This document shows positions 15,778 to 26,356 of a stretch of 64,000 bases of DNA, one piece after another. Numbering within the stretch: the stretch's first letter is position 1; every line of letters begins with the position of its first letter. The stretch spans positions 3,348,001 to 3,412,000 of the forward strand of contig NZ_JANADR010000001.1 of NCBI RefSeq assembly GCF_024199925.1, read 5' to 3'. This DNA is from Bradyrhizobium sp. CCGUVB1N3 (GTDB taxonomy: Bacteria; Pseudomonadota; Alphaproteobacteria; Rhizobiales; Xanthobacteraceae). The position numbers were made by a program, and so were the translations under genes. Under the pieces are notes generated by a model. It saw only the letters and a list, made by a program, of their open reading frames with translations. It did no database searches and was not told where the DNA came from.

Positions 15778-18348
15778 ATGACGGTGGCCCTCCCATGCAC
15801 GTATCTGGAATGGGAGATCGCTCTAACGCGCCACTTCTTGTCTATCGGCCAGGGAGACGCTTCGCCGCTCCGATCTTTCGAAGTCACGGACTACACCCTG
15901 ACGGAGGCGGTCGGCCAAAAACACACGGATCGGGAACGGGTGATCGAGGCCTTCCGTTCGACTTTGGCGGACAAGCAGGATGCGCTCGTAAAGGCGCTGC
16001 AGCGTGGAGAATATCGCAGATATTCGGGCGACGAGATTCCGGGCTGCTTCGCATATTTGGCGCTTACGATGCTGGTCGAGGGAATGATCGATCCCGACGC
16101 GAGCGGCCACGCGTTCCGGCCCAAGCTGGCCTCGTTTCTCAAATTGGACCGCGCCTTCCCGCACCTTCCCGGCATCAACCGCATGTGGCTGGACCTCGAC
16201 GCCTGGCTCAAGGACAGGGCGGCGAGAGGATCGCCTTTCCGCGTGCTCGACCTGCCGCCCGAAGATGAATGGCGAACGCAGATCGGATACTCGGTGCACA
16301 TGTCTTTTCCTTCCAGGAAAGACAAGCAGGTGGTCCAGAGCTTCCTTTCCGAAAACCGCGACGCGCTGTCCAGCCCGCTCGACTTCCTGGACCGCTTCAG
16401 GCGCGTCGCCGACGGCTCCAAGTCGTCCGCATATCTGAAATCGGCTTACAGCGATTTCGCGCGCAGCTATCTCGCCGGGCATCGCGCGCTGTCCGATCAT
16501 CGCTTCTGGCGTCTGGTTCAGGCAATCAGCTTGGGCAGGAAGACGTCGTCGACGTTCGAGCTCTTGCTCGAGATGGTCCACGACGAGGACGATCTCTGGT
16601 CGTTCTTGGTCTCCGACCTGACGACCGGCCGCGGGCTCGGGTCTCACGCAACGCTCGCCAAGGCTCTTGTCGCATGCGCCGCCGTGGAGGGACACGATCT
16701 GACGCATGCCATCGATCTCGGCGTGGTCTTCTTCCATCAGACTGGGCATGCCCGCTGGGAAGCGATGCCGTCTCTCGCCGACGGACCCAGCAAGGTCATC
16801 GTAGGCCTGTCGCCGCGGGTCGCTGGCAAGATCGGCGCGAAGCTGGGGGTGCTGGAGCAGAGCGGCGATTGGGCCCTCACGCGCATCGTGCCGTCCGGCA
16901 AAGCGCACGACGTCATCAGCGCCGTGATCAAGCTTCCGTCGGCGGGAGAGCAGATCAGGAGCGTGCGGGTGTTCGGCGGAGTGCGCAGCGCCGGCGAGTG
17001 GCTTGGCAGGCCTCGGGTTCTGCCGAACGTTGCTGCCGATGCATGTGGCCTGTCGATCGCGCCTCGCGGCGGCGCGGCTGACCTCTCGGTCTCATGCGGG
17101 GAGAAGTCTCCCGGGACCTATGCGATCCGGAGCGAACGCGCCCTCCATGGGACGTACGTGGTGCAATCGGCCGCCGACGCGACCGGCACATCTCCGTCTT
17201 GGTCTCGCAGCCTCACTTTCGTTCGCGACGCGCACGTTCACCGTTCGATAGGCGAGGCAAAGGGCGCATCGGTCCCGGAATGGAGCGATGTCGTCGCCAT
17301 GCAGGATAAGGTCGCCTCACCGCCTCGGGGATGGAGCGACATCCACCCCGCGCTCGATGACCTCATCGAGGCCGTATACGCGGGTGGAGGATCGTCCGGC
17401 TGGTCGGAGGCCGAGCTCGTGCCGATGCTCTCCGACATCCTCTCCGGCGAAGCCAGCCCATGGGACGTTCTGCGGAGCCTTCAGGAGGCGGCCATGATCG
17501 AGCCGATCCTGAAGCCAGGATGGAAGGGGCGCACTTGGATGCTGCGCCGGCCGACCATCGCGCCGCTGGGACCGCCCGCGGCCGGACTTGTCGTCGTCGA
17601 TGGCTGCGTCGGCGCGCGTCTGGCCGAGGACTTCAGGGAGGCCGTCGCAGCCATGGGCGGCCAGCCGTTCCGATCGGGCGGGGTGGCGCGTTGGTCTCCG
17701 CCGCTCCTCGGTGCGGCCTCCGTGCAGCCCGACGAGCTTGCCGCGCGCCTTCGTTGGATGGTGGACTCGCCGAAGGTGGCAGGTAAAGCGCCGGCGTCGT
17801 TCGTCCGGACGCCGATCAGCCACGAGTTCTATGCTCCGGCTTCCTTTTGGTCATGGAAGCGCGGCCATTTCGTCACGGCCCGCGACGAAGACCGCGAGCC
17901 GGTGCGCCTGGTCCGCTGGAAAAGCGTCGCCGACCGTGATCACGATGTCTACGTGGTCTCCACCCGAGGAGGGGAAGCCAGGTTGCTCTCCAGGCAGGCG
18001 GCGATCGCGCATGCCCACGTCACTCGCCGCGCCGCGATGTTCAGCTTCGAGGCAGGGACACTTGTCCGGTCCGCCAGCGAGGGCGCGCTTCCGGCGCCGA
18101 TCTCCTCCTGGCTCCGCTGCCGGAATCTCGCGAATGCAGGCTCGTCCGGCAAGCGGCATTATGCGTATCCCGCAGCGGCGACGGACCTCCCAAGACTCCA
18201 GAGCCTGCTTCCGAACATCGTCCAAGCCGATGCGGCTGGGTCAGCGCACGATGCGGCGCTCGCCGTGCGCAGGTCGCGCGACGGGACGCGCCTGCTTTGG
18301 ATCAACGACAGCGTAAAGGCGGCGCGCGTGTTGCCGCCGGTTGGGTAG
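15778..18348 (+). CDS. druF: Druantia type II protein DruF-like
   Basis: Protein of 856 aa. I cannot find a named domain by eye; it is a mixed alpha/beta protein without membrane segments, with a helical N-terminal third and a beta-rich C-terminal third. The name rests on position: it directly follows the 5mC methylase (two bases) and is itself followed by a coiled-coil protein and a DruE-type helicase, as in Druantia type II. Its size is in the range expected for DruF. It is thought to act in the anti-phage system with DruG and DruE; mechanism unknown. Confidence 0.75.
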   Translation: MTVALPCTYLEWEIALTRHFLSIGQGDASPLRSFEVTDYTLTEAVGQKHTDRERVIEAFRSTLADKQDALVKALQRGEYRRYSGDEIPGCFAYLALTMLVEGMIDPDASGHAFRPKLASFLKLDRAFPHLPGINRMWLDLDAWLKDRAARGSPFRVLDLPPEDEWRTQIGYSVHMSFPSRKDKQVVQSFLSENRDALSSPLDFLDRFRRVADGSKSSAYLKSAYSDFARSYLAGHRALSDHRFWRLVQAISLGRKTSSTFELLLEMVHDEDDLWSFLVSDLTTGRGLGSHATLAKALVACAAVEGHDLTHAIDLGVVFFHQTGHARWEAMPSLADGPSKVIVGLSPRVAGKIGAKLGVLEQSGDWALTRIVPSGKAHDVISAVIKLPSAGEQIRSVRVFGGVRSAGEWLGRPRVLPNVAADACGLSIAPRGGAADLSVSCGEKSPGTYAIRSERALHGTYVVQSAADATGTSPSWSRSLTFVRDAHVHRSIGEAKGASVPEWSDVVAMQDKVASPPRGWSDIHPALDDLIEAVYAGGGSSGWSEAELVPMLSDILSGEASPWDVLRSLQEAAMIEPILKPGWKGRTWMLRRPTIAPLGPPAAGLVVVDGCVGARLAEDFREAVAAMGGQPFRSGGVARWSPPLLGAASVQPDELAARLRWMVDSPKVAGKAPASFVRTPISHEFYAPASFWSWKRGHFVTARDEDREPVRLVRWKSVADRDHDVYVVSTRGGEARLLSRQAAIAHAHVTRRAAMFSFEAGTLVRSASEGALPAPISSWLRCRNLANAGSSGKRHYAYPAAATDLPRLQSLLPNIVQADAAGSAHDAALAVRRSRDGTRLLWINDSVKAARVLPPVG

Positions 18349-18355
18349 GTGCCAA

Positions 18356-20491
18356 GTGTCAAACGACAGCAACTTCGTGGTGGGCGTCTGCACGAGGACT
18401 CAGGGGCCGTCGGCCTTCGTCGAGGTGCGTGCGCAGTCGATCGAAGGCGCGATTACGGACATATCGGCGTCGTCCCATAATCTCTTCGGCAAAAGCGGCG
18501 AGATCGAGGTCAGGGCGGTGCGCCCCGCGCTGAAGCCGGGAGACTGGGTGCTCGCGCGTCCTTCGCTCGAAGGTCCTCCGAAACGGCAGCGTTACGTCGC
18601 GGCTTCAGGCAAGCGGCTCGTCTCCTTCGAGGATTTGTCGGGCCTCTACGCGCCGGAAGCGGCCCGCAGGCTGCTGGTCGAAACCGGGCGACAAGACGGC
18701 TTCGCGGGCGACAAGATCTTCCGCATCAGCGCGTCCGACATGATCGAAGTGCGGATGGCGGTCTCGCCCGATGGACGCTCGCGGATCGTCGATCCAAAAG
18801 ACCTGAGGTCGCTGCCGCTCTGGCCCTACCAGGCGGACGCGCACATCCGTGTGCCGACCTCGACCGGCCATCTCGACCTCCTCGCCAAGGATGCCGCGGC
18901 GTCGCAGAGCGGGGTCGTCAACTGGAGCACGGACGCCGACTTCCTGGCGCAAGTCATTCGAAGCCTGGCAAGCGAGGGCGCGGAAGACGGCGCTCTAAAT
19001 CAGGTGGCGACGCTCCTTTCTGGCCACGTCGCGAGGCTCGAGAACTCGCTCTCGGAGGCCGAGCGGCTCGATCCGCGGGTCGGGCACGAGATCATGCGCT
19101 CGAGACGGCTCGCCGATGTCATGAAGTCGCGCGACGACTTGCTCCGCGACTTCATGAACGTCCTTCGCTCGGATCCGGAAGTAAGGGCACAGCTGACCGC
19201 CCGCACCGAGGAGCTCGCGGCGGAAGCTGCTCAAGCCAGAAGCGAGACCCTCGTGCAGGAACGCACGGCCGCGCTCGAAGCCGACCTGAAGGAACGGCGC
19301 GCGGGCGGCGAGGCTGAGATAGCCGCAACGCTCCGCGAGCTTGAGGCGGCCGAGCTGGCCTCGATGACTGCGCGCCTGAAAACGGCAGAAGAGGCCGCGC
19401 TGGCGGGCATTTCGGCGAAGAAGGCGGAAGTCGAGACCGAGGTCGAGCTCCTCGCGGAAAGAAGTGCGCAAATCGAGGCGCAGAACGCCGCCGAGGGCGG
19501 CCGTCTCGCCGAAACGCAGCAGCTGCTGCGAACGCTCGACGCCGAACTCGCGAGCCGAAAGGACGAGATCGACCGCATCGTCCGCATCGAGTCGCTGCTG
19601 CACGCCCGAGGGAATGCGCCGGCGGAGAGAGCGCGGATTCCAGGGATCCGCCCCGTCAACGATGCGAAGCCGATCGCGCTCGGCGAACTAGCGGCCTGGG
19701 TCGACGCCAGCAAACTGCTATCGACGGCAGGCAAGCATCTCTGCGTTCGGGCCCTGACCGACCTGCTTTCTGGCAGCCTGCCTGTGCTCAGCGGGAGCGA
19801 GGTCGACGATTTCGTCGCGCTGCTGGCGGCGGCGGTCGGCGGAGGAAGGCATGTCTCGTTCGACTGCGACCCGACGGTGATCACGTTCGACGATCTCTGG
19901 GTCCGTCCCGCCGGCGGGGCGCCAACCGCACTGGGCGAAGCAGTCGCTGAGTGCGCCGGTCAGGGCGCGGTTCGCGTTTGCGTGCTCCGCAACATTGACC
20001 GGTCTGCCGCGCATCTCTGGGTGGAGACGCTGGCGGACAAGCTTCGCAGCGGCGTCATCCCTGAAAACATGCTGATCTGCCTGACGTTCGCGGAGCCGCC
20101 TAGCGAGGCGCTGGCAGAGGCTCTCAAGCGGCTCCCGTCCATCGACACGAGCGGCGCAATGGAGAAGGCTGGCGTCATTGCCGCGCTTGCGCGATCGCCT
20201 GCCGATCGCCTTGAGCGGCGCATCGAAATGTCGACGATCGAGCCGGCGTCCGGGCCTGCAGCCGCCGAAGCGGCCGGGAAGCTTCTGGTCAAGGACGTGC
20301 AGATCGGTTTCGCGGACGTCGACTGGTTCGCTCGCCTGGTGACGGTCGCCTCCGCGCTCCTCAAGAAAGACGCGGAAGATTTCATCCTCGCGGCGGCCCG
20401 CCGACGGGCGGCGGCCGAGAAGGGCGGCGCGCCGAGCAACGGAAAGCCGGGTCTGCGCGTGATCGAGTCCGGAGGCGCGTCGAATGCTTGA
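18356..20491 (+). CDS. druG: Druantia type II protein DruG-like, central coiled coil
   Basis: Protein of about 711 aa. Residues roughly 280-430 form a long Ala/Glu/Arg-rich coiled coil, the clearest visible feature; before it lies a small beta-rich domain and after it (from about residue 450) an alpha/beta region that looks like a degenerate nucleotide-binding fold (VRVCVLRNIDR, MLICLTF). The start is best placed at GTG 18356, with AGGTG about six bases upstream and just after the druF stop (18346-18348); the longer frame starts with TTG at 18341. It overlaps druE by eight bases. Named by its place between DruF and DruE. Confidence 0.75.
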   Translation: MSNDSNFVVGVCTRTQGPSAFVEVRAQSIEGAITDISASSHNLFGKSGEIEVRAVRPALKPGDWVLARPSLEGPPKRQRYVAASGKRLVSFEDLSGLYAPEAARRLLVETGRQDGFAGDKIFRISASDMIEVRMAVSPDGRSRIVDPKDLRSLPLWPYQADAHIRVPTSTGHLDLLAKDAAASQSGVVNWSTDADFLAQVIRSLASEGAEDGALNQVATLLSGHVARLENSLSEAERLDPRVGHEIMRSRRLADVMKSRDDLLRDFMNVLRSDPEVRAQLTARTEELAAEAAQARSETLVQERTAALEADLKERRAGGEAEIAATLRELEAAELASMTARLKTAEEAALAGISAKKAEVETEVELLAERSAQIEAQNAAEGGRLAETQQLLRTLDAELASRKDEIDRIVRIESLLHARGNAPAERARIPGIRPVNDAKPIALGELAAWVDASKLLSTAGKHLCVRALTDLLSGSLPVLSGSEVDDFVALLAAAVGGGRHVSFDCDPTVITFDDLWVRPAGGAPTALGEAVAECAGQGAVRVCVLRNIDRSAAHLWVETLADKLRSGVIPENMLICLTFAEPPSEALAEALKRLPSIDTSGAMEKAGVIAALARSPADRLERRIEMSTIEPASGPAAAEAAGKLLVKDVQIGFADVDWFARLVTVASALLKKDAEDFILAAARRRAAAEKGGAPSNGKPGLRVIESGGASNA

Positions 20492-23400
20492 CCCGGTCGG
20501 CGGCTTCGAACGCATCAAGGACTTCTTCATCGCCTACGTCGAGACGGCGTTCCGTATCTCCGATCGCAGGACCGCCGCAGCGCGCCGATCGCTGCTCGAG
20601 TCGGAGGGAATGCTCGCGGCGGCGCCGTTCGTCGAGCCGGTGCTTCGTTACTTGGCGGCCAAGGAGCCTATCGAGGAGCTCATCGACGATCCGGCGCTCG
20701 ATCGGCTTTCACGAGCCGGAAAGGTCGCTTTCGCCGAGCTTTCACTGTCGGGGTTGTTCGACGGCGAGCCCGCGGACGGCGAGATCAAGCGCAAGTCGAT
20801 CTTCGCGCCGTACATCCATCAGAAGGACATGCTGCTCCGGGGCGTGCAGCCCGGAAAGCCCGGCATCGTGACGTCGGGCACGGGATCGGGAAAGACGGAA
20901 AGCTTCATGCTGCCGCTGCTCGCGCAGCTTTCCGACGAGGCGGTGGGCTGGCCGGCCCCCGGACCCGGCTATCTACAGGGCCGCTGGTGGCGCGGTTCGG
21001 AGCGGTACCGGGCGCAGAGAGGCGGCGAGACCAGGCGCGCGGCCATCCGTGCGCTCGTTCTCTATCCGATGAATGCGCTCGTCGACGACCAGATGGTCCG
21101 TCTCCGCCGGACGCTGGATTCGGACGCCGCCCGGGCCGTCATGGACGACCGCTTCAAGGGCAATCGGATCTTCTTCGGCCAATACACCAGTGCGACGCCG
21201 GTCACGGGCTACGAGCGTCATCCGCGCCGGTTCGCCGATCCGGTGGAGAAGAAGCGCCGAGCACGGCGGCTCGGCAAGCTGCGCGCCGACATGCGCTCGT
21301 TCGAGAAGAGCCAGAATGCTGCCCGCGCGCATGACGCAATGAAGGCGGCCGACGCCGCAGCGGGAATCGCTCCGCCGGAAGACCCGACGCGCTACATCTT
21401 TCCGAGCGTGGACGGCGGCGAGATGGTCAGCCGCTGGGACATGCACGCCGCGCCTCCGGACATCCTCGTCACCAACGCGTCGATGCTCGGCACGATGCTG
21501 TCCCGTGAAGTCGAAGAGCGGATGTTCGAGGAGACCCGCGACTGGCTGCTGAGCGACGACAAGGCGTATTTCTACCTCGTCATCGACGAGCTTCATCTGG
21601 TGCGCGGCTCGGCCGGGACCGAGGTCTCGTTCCTGATCAAGTCTTTGCTGCAGCGTCTCGGCCTCGACGATCCGGAGCACATGCACAAGCTCCGGATCCT
21701 CGCGTCCAGCGCCTCGCTGCCGCTGGACGAGGTCCGCGGGCCCCAGAGCTTGCGGTATCTGCGGGATCTCTTCGCGCCGTTCGGCACCTGCAAGGAAGCA
21801 GGCGACCTCGGGACGACGGAGACCGAGTTCTGGCGCGGTTGCGTCGTGCCAGGCGAGGCGAACGTGCTCCCGTGGGCCGGACGGAGCCTCCCGCCGGAGC
21901 CCTTCGAGCGCCTGCTCACGGCGAGCGATCCGGACCAGCACGGGTTCGTCGCCAAGATCGAGCCGACCGAAGAGATTCGATCCACGTTCGCCGACGTGCT
22001 GGGCGCGCTTGGGATCGCGCGCGACGCACCCGACCGCGTGGCGCAGGCCGCGGTCCAGGCCGCTGCCGCCTTGACCGCGGCATGCCAAAGCGGCGACGGC
22101 GTCCGGGCGACCTCGGTCTCCGACATCGCCGCTCGCCTTTTCGGCCACAAGACTCGGATCGACGCCGTCCGTGGGCTCATGCTCGTCCGCGCGCTGCCCG
22201 AGAGCAAGCACGCCGAGTTCAAGACCAAGCTGCCGGAGGGCGTGCCGTCCTTCCGCTTCCACGGATTCATCCGGAACGTCGAAGGACTATTCGGATCGAT
22301 CCGCGCCGTGGCGGACGGAATCGAAGTGGAGGATCTGACGACCGAGAGGGGCATCTCCCATGGCGTTCCGGCGCAAGGCGAGACGCGAGGCCGCCGCCTG
22401 TTCGAACTCCTATACTGCGAAGCTTGTGGAGAGCTCCTGATCGGCGGTCAGCGCGGCGACAAGAACTCGGGCGCCGTCGTCGAGATGCTGCCGTCGGCGG
22501 CGGACCTGGAGAACATTCCGGAGAAGGGCATCTCGGAATACTACGACAAGATGCTGTTCGATCAATTCGCGGTCTTCTGGCCACGGCGAGACGCATGGAA
22601 GGGCTCCGAGAAGGGGTTCGACCGCTGGGAGCCGGCTTCGCTCGATCCCAACACCGGCGCGGCGACGGTCGGCAGCGACGTGCCGCCCGGCCACATCGGC
22701 GGACATCTGTACTTCCAGACCGACGCGGCCGTGACCGTGAAGAGGAGAGTGGCGTTCCCCAAGACGGCGCAGCCCTTCTGCTGCCCGAAGTGCTCGACCG
22801 ACTATTCGTCCAGGCCGAGGGAAAGCCGGTCCCGCTCTCCGATCCGTGCGTTCCGGACCGGCGTCGGGAAGGCCTCGCAGATGGTCGCCACCGAGATGTT
22901 CGAGCTCCTGCACGCCATCGGTGCCGACGCGAAGAGCATCGTCTTCAGCGACAGCCGTCAGGATGCCGCGAACCAGTCGCTCGAGATCGAGCGGCTGCAT
23001 CTCCGCGACCTTCGACGCGAGATACTCGTTTCCGCCGCGAGAGCGGCGCTCAGCGAGGCGGAAGCCACGTATCTGACGAAGGACCAGCAGAACGCGATGA
23101 TCGTCGAGATGGCGAAGACCGATCCCGGCGCCATCCCCGCGATGATCGAGGGCTGGAAGAAGAACTCGGGCGGCGGCGCGATCAGCGTCCCGACCCGAAA
23201 GGTCCGTCTCGACCACCTGCTGCAGTTCTCCGTCAACAGCACGAGCGTGTCTCGCATCACGTCGGAGCTCGTCCGGCTGGGCATCCATCCCTTCGACGAG
23301 TTCGGCAGAAAGCGCTTCAACCGGCAACCTTGGTGGCAGGCGTTCAGCCAGACCGCTGACGAAGTCACGTTCTCCGGCGCGTTGACCCCCGTCCTGCGCG

Positions 23401-26333
23401 GCGACCTCTCGCAGGAGATCATGAGGAGCCAGTACGAGCTCATCGAGGACGTGATCTTCGCGAACAGCTTCTTCGCGATCGAGGAGACCGGCCTCGCGTA
23501 CCCGTCTCTGTCGGAGGACGACGGCGACGCCGCGGACGAGATGGACGCATGGCTCCGCGTTTTCGCGAGCGGCAACCGCGTCCAGGAAGGTCAGTATTTC
23601 GATCCGACGGACTACAAGCAGTGGCACTCCGCGCAGGATGTCCAGGAATCGAACAAGGTGCGGCGGTTCGCGGACCAGATCTTCGGCGCGCAATGGCAGA
23701 TCGGCCTCGACGACGTGCTGAGGCGGCTAACGGCGAAGGATCAGCTCGGTGGCACGATTCAGGTCGGAAAGCTCTATCTCAAGATCGCGCGGAAGGACGA
23801 TCCGTACTGGCGGTGCATCGCATGCGAGCGGGTGCACATGCATCGGGGCGTCGGCAGATGCACGCGCTGCTACGCGCCGCTGCAAGTGCCGCGGACTGGA
23901 TCCGTCGAGGAGCTTTGGGATTCGAACTTCCTCGGACGGCGGATCGTGCGCGGCGCCGAGCAGGGCATTCCGCGCTTCAGGCTGAAGTGCGAGGAGCTCA
24001 GCGGCCAGACCGACGACTTCTCCGACCGCCTGCGGCGATTCAAGGACATATTCGTGGGCCTCGACAACCTGGTCGGCCAGCATGCGCAGGAGATCGACAT
24101 GCTGTCGGTGACGACGACGATGGAGGTCGGCATCGACATCGGCTCTCTGCAGACCGTCTATCAGGCGAACATGCCGCCGCAGCGATTCAATTATCAGCAG
24201 CGCGTCGGCCGCGCCGGCCGAAGAGGGCAGGCGTTCTCGTTCGTCACCACGTTCTGCCGCGGCCGCAGCCACGACGCATTCTACTTCCGTCATCCGGAGT
24301 CGATCACGGGAGACCCCCCGCCCGCCCCGTTCCTTGCGGTAGACCACAATCCCATCCCGCTGCGGCTGCTGCGAAAGGTGTGGCTCCGGCAGGCGTTCGC
24401 GCTGGTGCGGAACGAAGCCATACGGGACGGGCTGCCGTATCCCGGGGACGATCTCACGCCGCCGGACGTGCACGGCGAGTACGTCCCGACGACTGAGTTC
24501 TACGAGGCGGGCTCCGCCTGGCCGGACAAGCTCCGCAAGGCTCTGGACGAAACGGAGGAGGTCCGTCAACGCTTCATCCGGACGGCGGTGCTGAAGCCAG
24601 CGCAGCGCCAGCAGCTTCTCGACAGGTCCGCGCCCGAGACGCTCATGGGCGAGATCATGGGCCTCGCCGCGCAGAAGCCACGGGTGCGCGGCGGCCTTGC
24701 GCAGTTCCTGGCCGAGCAGGGGCTGCTGCCGATGTACGGCATGCCGACCCGCGTCCGGAATCTCTATCTCGGCGCGAGGCGCGAGCCCGGCGTCGTGCCC
24801 GAGGAGTACGACTGGAGCCTGATGGATCGGGACCTCGAGATGGCGATCTACGAGTTCGCGCCGGGGGCGGTTCTCGTCAAGGACAAGGCGCGGCACCGCG
24901 TCATCGGCTTCACGGGGCCCCTGCCTGAGCCGGAGCGGCGCGGAAGGGAAATCGTCGTCGATCCGCCCAAGTCCGACTGGTTCGGCGAGGCGACCCACGT
25001 GGCGTGGTGCGGCGCTTGCGGCGCTGCGAGCCACACGGCCGACCGTCCCGGAGGGCCGGTCACGTGCGATGATTGCGGAGTCGACATCGCCGAGGATACG
25101 TTCAACTATTACGTCTCGCCGAGCGCCTTCCGCACCGACTTCCGCCCGACCCCCAAGGACGTCGAAACGCCCGGTCAAATGGCGATCCGGACGGTCGCGA
25201 CGATCCAGCACGACGGCGTTCCCAGCACGATCGGCAGTCTGACGGTGCATGCAGGCGCGGGCACCACGATCATGAACCTGAACAGCGGCGTCGAGGACGA
25301 GAACGGCCAAGCAAAGTTCTTCAGCGCTGACGTCGCCACCGACAACGACGTGCTGGGCTGGCAGAAGAACGTCACTGTTCCCGAGCAGGCCATCGATCCG
25401 GACATCGAGCGGATCGCGGGAAGCCCGAGATGGACCCTTACAGCGCCGCACGGCATGCGTTTCGGGCTCCTCGCGCGCAAGGAGACCGACGCGCTCTTCC
25501 TCGAGGCGACCGGCTTCAATCGCCGGCTCAACCTGGATCTCGTTGCCCGGCGCGGCCTTCGGTCCAGAATTGGCGCCAGGTCGGCGGCCGTCAGCGCGAC
25601 GCATCTGCTGGTGCAGAAAGCGGCGCTCGTTCTCGACGTGGCTCCGGACGAGTTCGAGGCGCTGGAGCCGCGACTCAGAGGCGACAGCCCGATGCTTCAG
25701 ATCGCGGACACGCTGATCAACGGATCCGGACTCTGCCGGCGGCTTGGCGAGCCCGGGCCCGACGGCCGTCCTCAGATCGTCCGGCTGGTCGAGGATGTCC
25801 TCGGAGACGACGGGCAGTGGCCTCTCAGGGACTTTCTGAAGGAAGATCACGTCACTCGCTGCTCGACGTCGTGCTACGTGTGCGTGCAGCAATATCAAAA
25901 CCGCAGATACCATCCGCTGCTCGACTGGAGGCTGGCGCTGGCGTACCTGCGCGGGATGATGGACCCGCACTATGCGTGCGGACTCGACGGGAATTTCGAC
26001 GGACACCCTGAGCTTCGAGGTTGGCTCGAGAAGGCCCACTCTCTCGCGCAGGACGTCACGTCGATGCGACCGAGGACGCTTCGCTACGTTCGCGTCGGCC
26101 CCCAAGGACGGATCCCGTGCATCGAGGAGCGCACGGTGGATGGACGGCTCGAGCGGCGCTACGCGGTCGTCCATCCACTTTGGAGACTGGATGCCGCCTC
26201 GGCGCGCGAATTCGGCATCGCCCCGGACGGCAATCAGCTTTGCTTCGTCGACACGTTCGATCTGGAGAGGCGGCCGCTCAACGCCTTGAGGTTCGCCGCA
26301 GTCCGCCCAGAGGACACCGCTCTGACGCGTTGA
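20484..26333 (+). CDS. druE: Druantia core helicase DruE (DEAD/DEAH helicase with DUF1998)
   Basis: Giant protein of 1949 aa. Walker A GTGSGKTE lies at about residue 132, the Walker B/motif II is DELH at about 368, and helicase motif VI QQRVGRAGRRGQ lies near 1240, so it is a superfamily 2 helicase. Several Cys pairs suggest zinc sites (CEACGE near 650, CCPKC near 770, CIACERV and CTRC near 1115-1135, CGACG and CDDCG near 1510-1530). The C-terminal end has CSTSCYVCVQQY (about 1795), the DUF1998 signature. One helicase fused to DUF1998 at about 1900 aa is diagnostic of DruE, the shared protein of all Druantia types. Its ATG overlaps the druG stop by eight bases. Confidence 0.93.
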   Translation: MLDPVGGFERIKDFFIAYVETAFRISDRRTAAARRSLLESEGMLAAAPFVEPVLRYLAAKEPIEELIDDPALDRLSRAGKVAFAELSLSGLFDGEPADGEIKRKSIFAPYIHQKDMLLRGVQPGKPGIVTSGTGSGKTESFMLPLLAQLSDEAVGWPAPGPGYLQGRWWRGSERYRAQRGGETRRAAIRALVLYPMNALVDDQMVRLRRTLDSDAARAVMDDRFKGNRIFFGQYTSATPVTGYERHPRRFADPVEKKRRARRLGKLRADMRSFEKSQNAARAHDAMKAADAAAGIAPPEDPTRYIFPSVDGGEMVSRWDMHAAPPDILVTNASMLGTMLSREVEERMFEETRDWLLSDDKAYFYLVIDELHLVRGSAGTEVSFLIKSLLQRLGLDDPEHMHKLRILASSASLPLDEVRGPQSLRYLRDLFAPFGTCKEAGDLGTTETEFWRGCVVPGEANVLPWAGRSLPPEPFERLLTASDPDQHGFVAKIEPTEEIRSTFADVLGALGIARDAPDRVAQAAVQAAAALTAACQSGDGVRATSVSDIAARLFGHKTRIDAVRGLMLVRALPESKHAEFKTKLPEGVPSFRFHGFIRNVEGLFGSIRAVADGIEVEDLTTERGISHGVPAQGETRGRRLFELLYCEACGELLIGGQRGDKNSGAVVEMLPSAADLENIPEKGISEYYDKMLFDQFAVFWPRRDAWKGSEKGFDRWEPASLDPNTGAATVGSDVPPGHIGGHLYFQTDAAVTVKRRVAFPKTAQPFCCPKCSTDYSSRPRESRSRSPIRAFRTGVGKASQMVATEMFELLHAIGADAKSIVFSDSRQDAANQSLEIERLHLRDLRREILVSAARAALSEAEATYLTKDQQNAMIVEMAKTDPGAIPAMIEGWKKNSGGGAISVPTRKVRLDHLLQFSVNSTSVSRITSELVRLGIHPFDEFGRKRFNRQPWWQAFSQTADEVTFSGALTPVLRGDLSQEIMRSQYELIEDVIFANSFFAIEETGLAYPSLSEDDGDAADEMDAWLRVFASGNRVQEGQYFDPTDYKQWHSAQDVQESNKVRRFADQIFGAQWQIGLDDVLRRLTAKDQLGGTIQVGKLYLKIARKDDPYWRCIACERVHMHRGVGRCTRCYAPLQVPRTGSVEELWDSNFLGRRIVRGAEQGIPRFRLKCEELSGQTDDFSDRLRRFKDIFVGLDNLVGQHAQEIDMLSVTTTMEVGIDIGSLQTVYQANMPPQRFNYQQRVGRAGRRGQAFSFVTTFCRGRSHDAFYFRHPESITGDPPPAPFLAVDHNPIPLRLLRKVWLRQAFALVRNEAIRDGLPYPGDDLTPPDVHGEYVPTTEFYEAGSAWPDKLRKALDETEEVRQRFIRTAVLKPAQRQQLLDRSAPETLMGEIMGLAAQKPRVRGGLAQFLAEQGLLPMYGMPTRVRNLYLGARREPGVVPEEYDWSLMDRDLEMAIYEFAPGAVLVKDKARHRVIGFTGPLPEPERRGREIVVDPPKSDWFGEATHVAWCGACGAASHTADRPGGPVTCDDCGVDIAEDTFNYYVSPSAFRTDFRPTPKDVETPGQMAIRTVATIQHDGVPSTIGSLTVHAGAGTTIMNLNSGVEDENGQAKFFSADVATDNDVLGWQKNVTVPEQAIDPDIERIAGSPRWTLTAPHGMRFGLLARKETDALFLEATGFNRRLNLDLVARRGLRSRIGARSAAVSATHLLVQKAALVLDVAPDEFEALEPRLRGDSPMLQIADTLINGSGLCRRLGEPGPDGRPQIVRLVEDVLGDDGQWPLRDFLKEDHVTRCSTSCYVCVQQYQNRRYHPLLDWRLALAYLRGMMDPHYACGLDGNFDGHPELRGWLEKAHSLAQDVTSMRPRTLRYVRVGPQGRIPCIEERTVDGRLERRYAVVHPLWRLDAASAREFGIAPDGNQLCFVDTFDLERRPLNALRFAAVRPEDTALTR

Positions 26334-26356
26334 GGCGGCTGATGTCTTGACGGCAG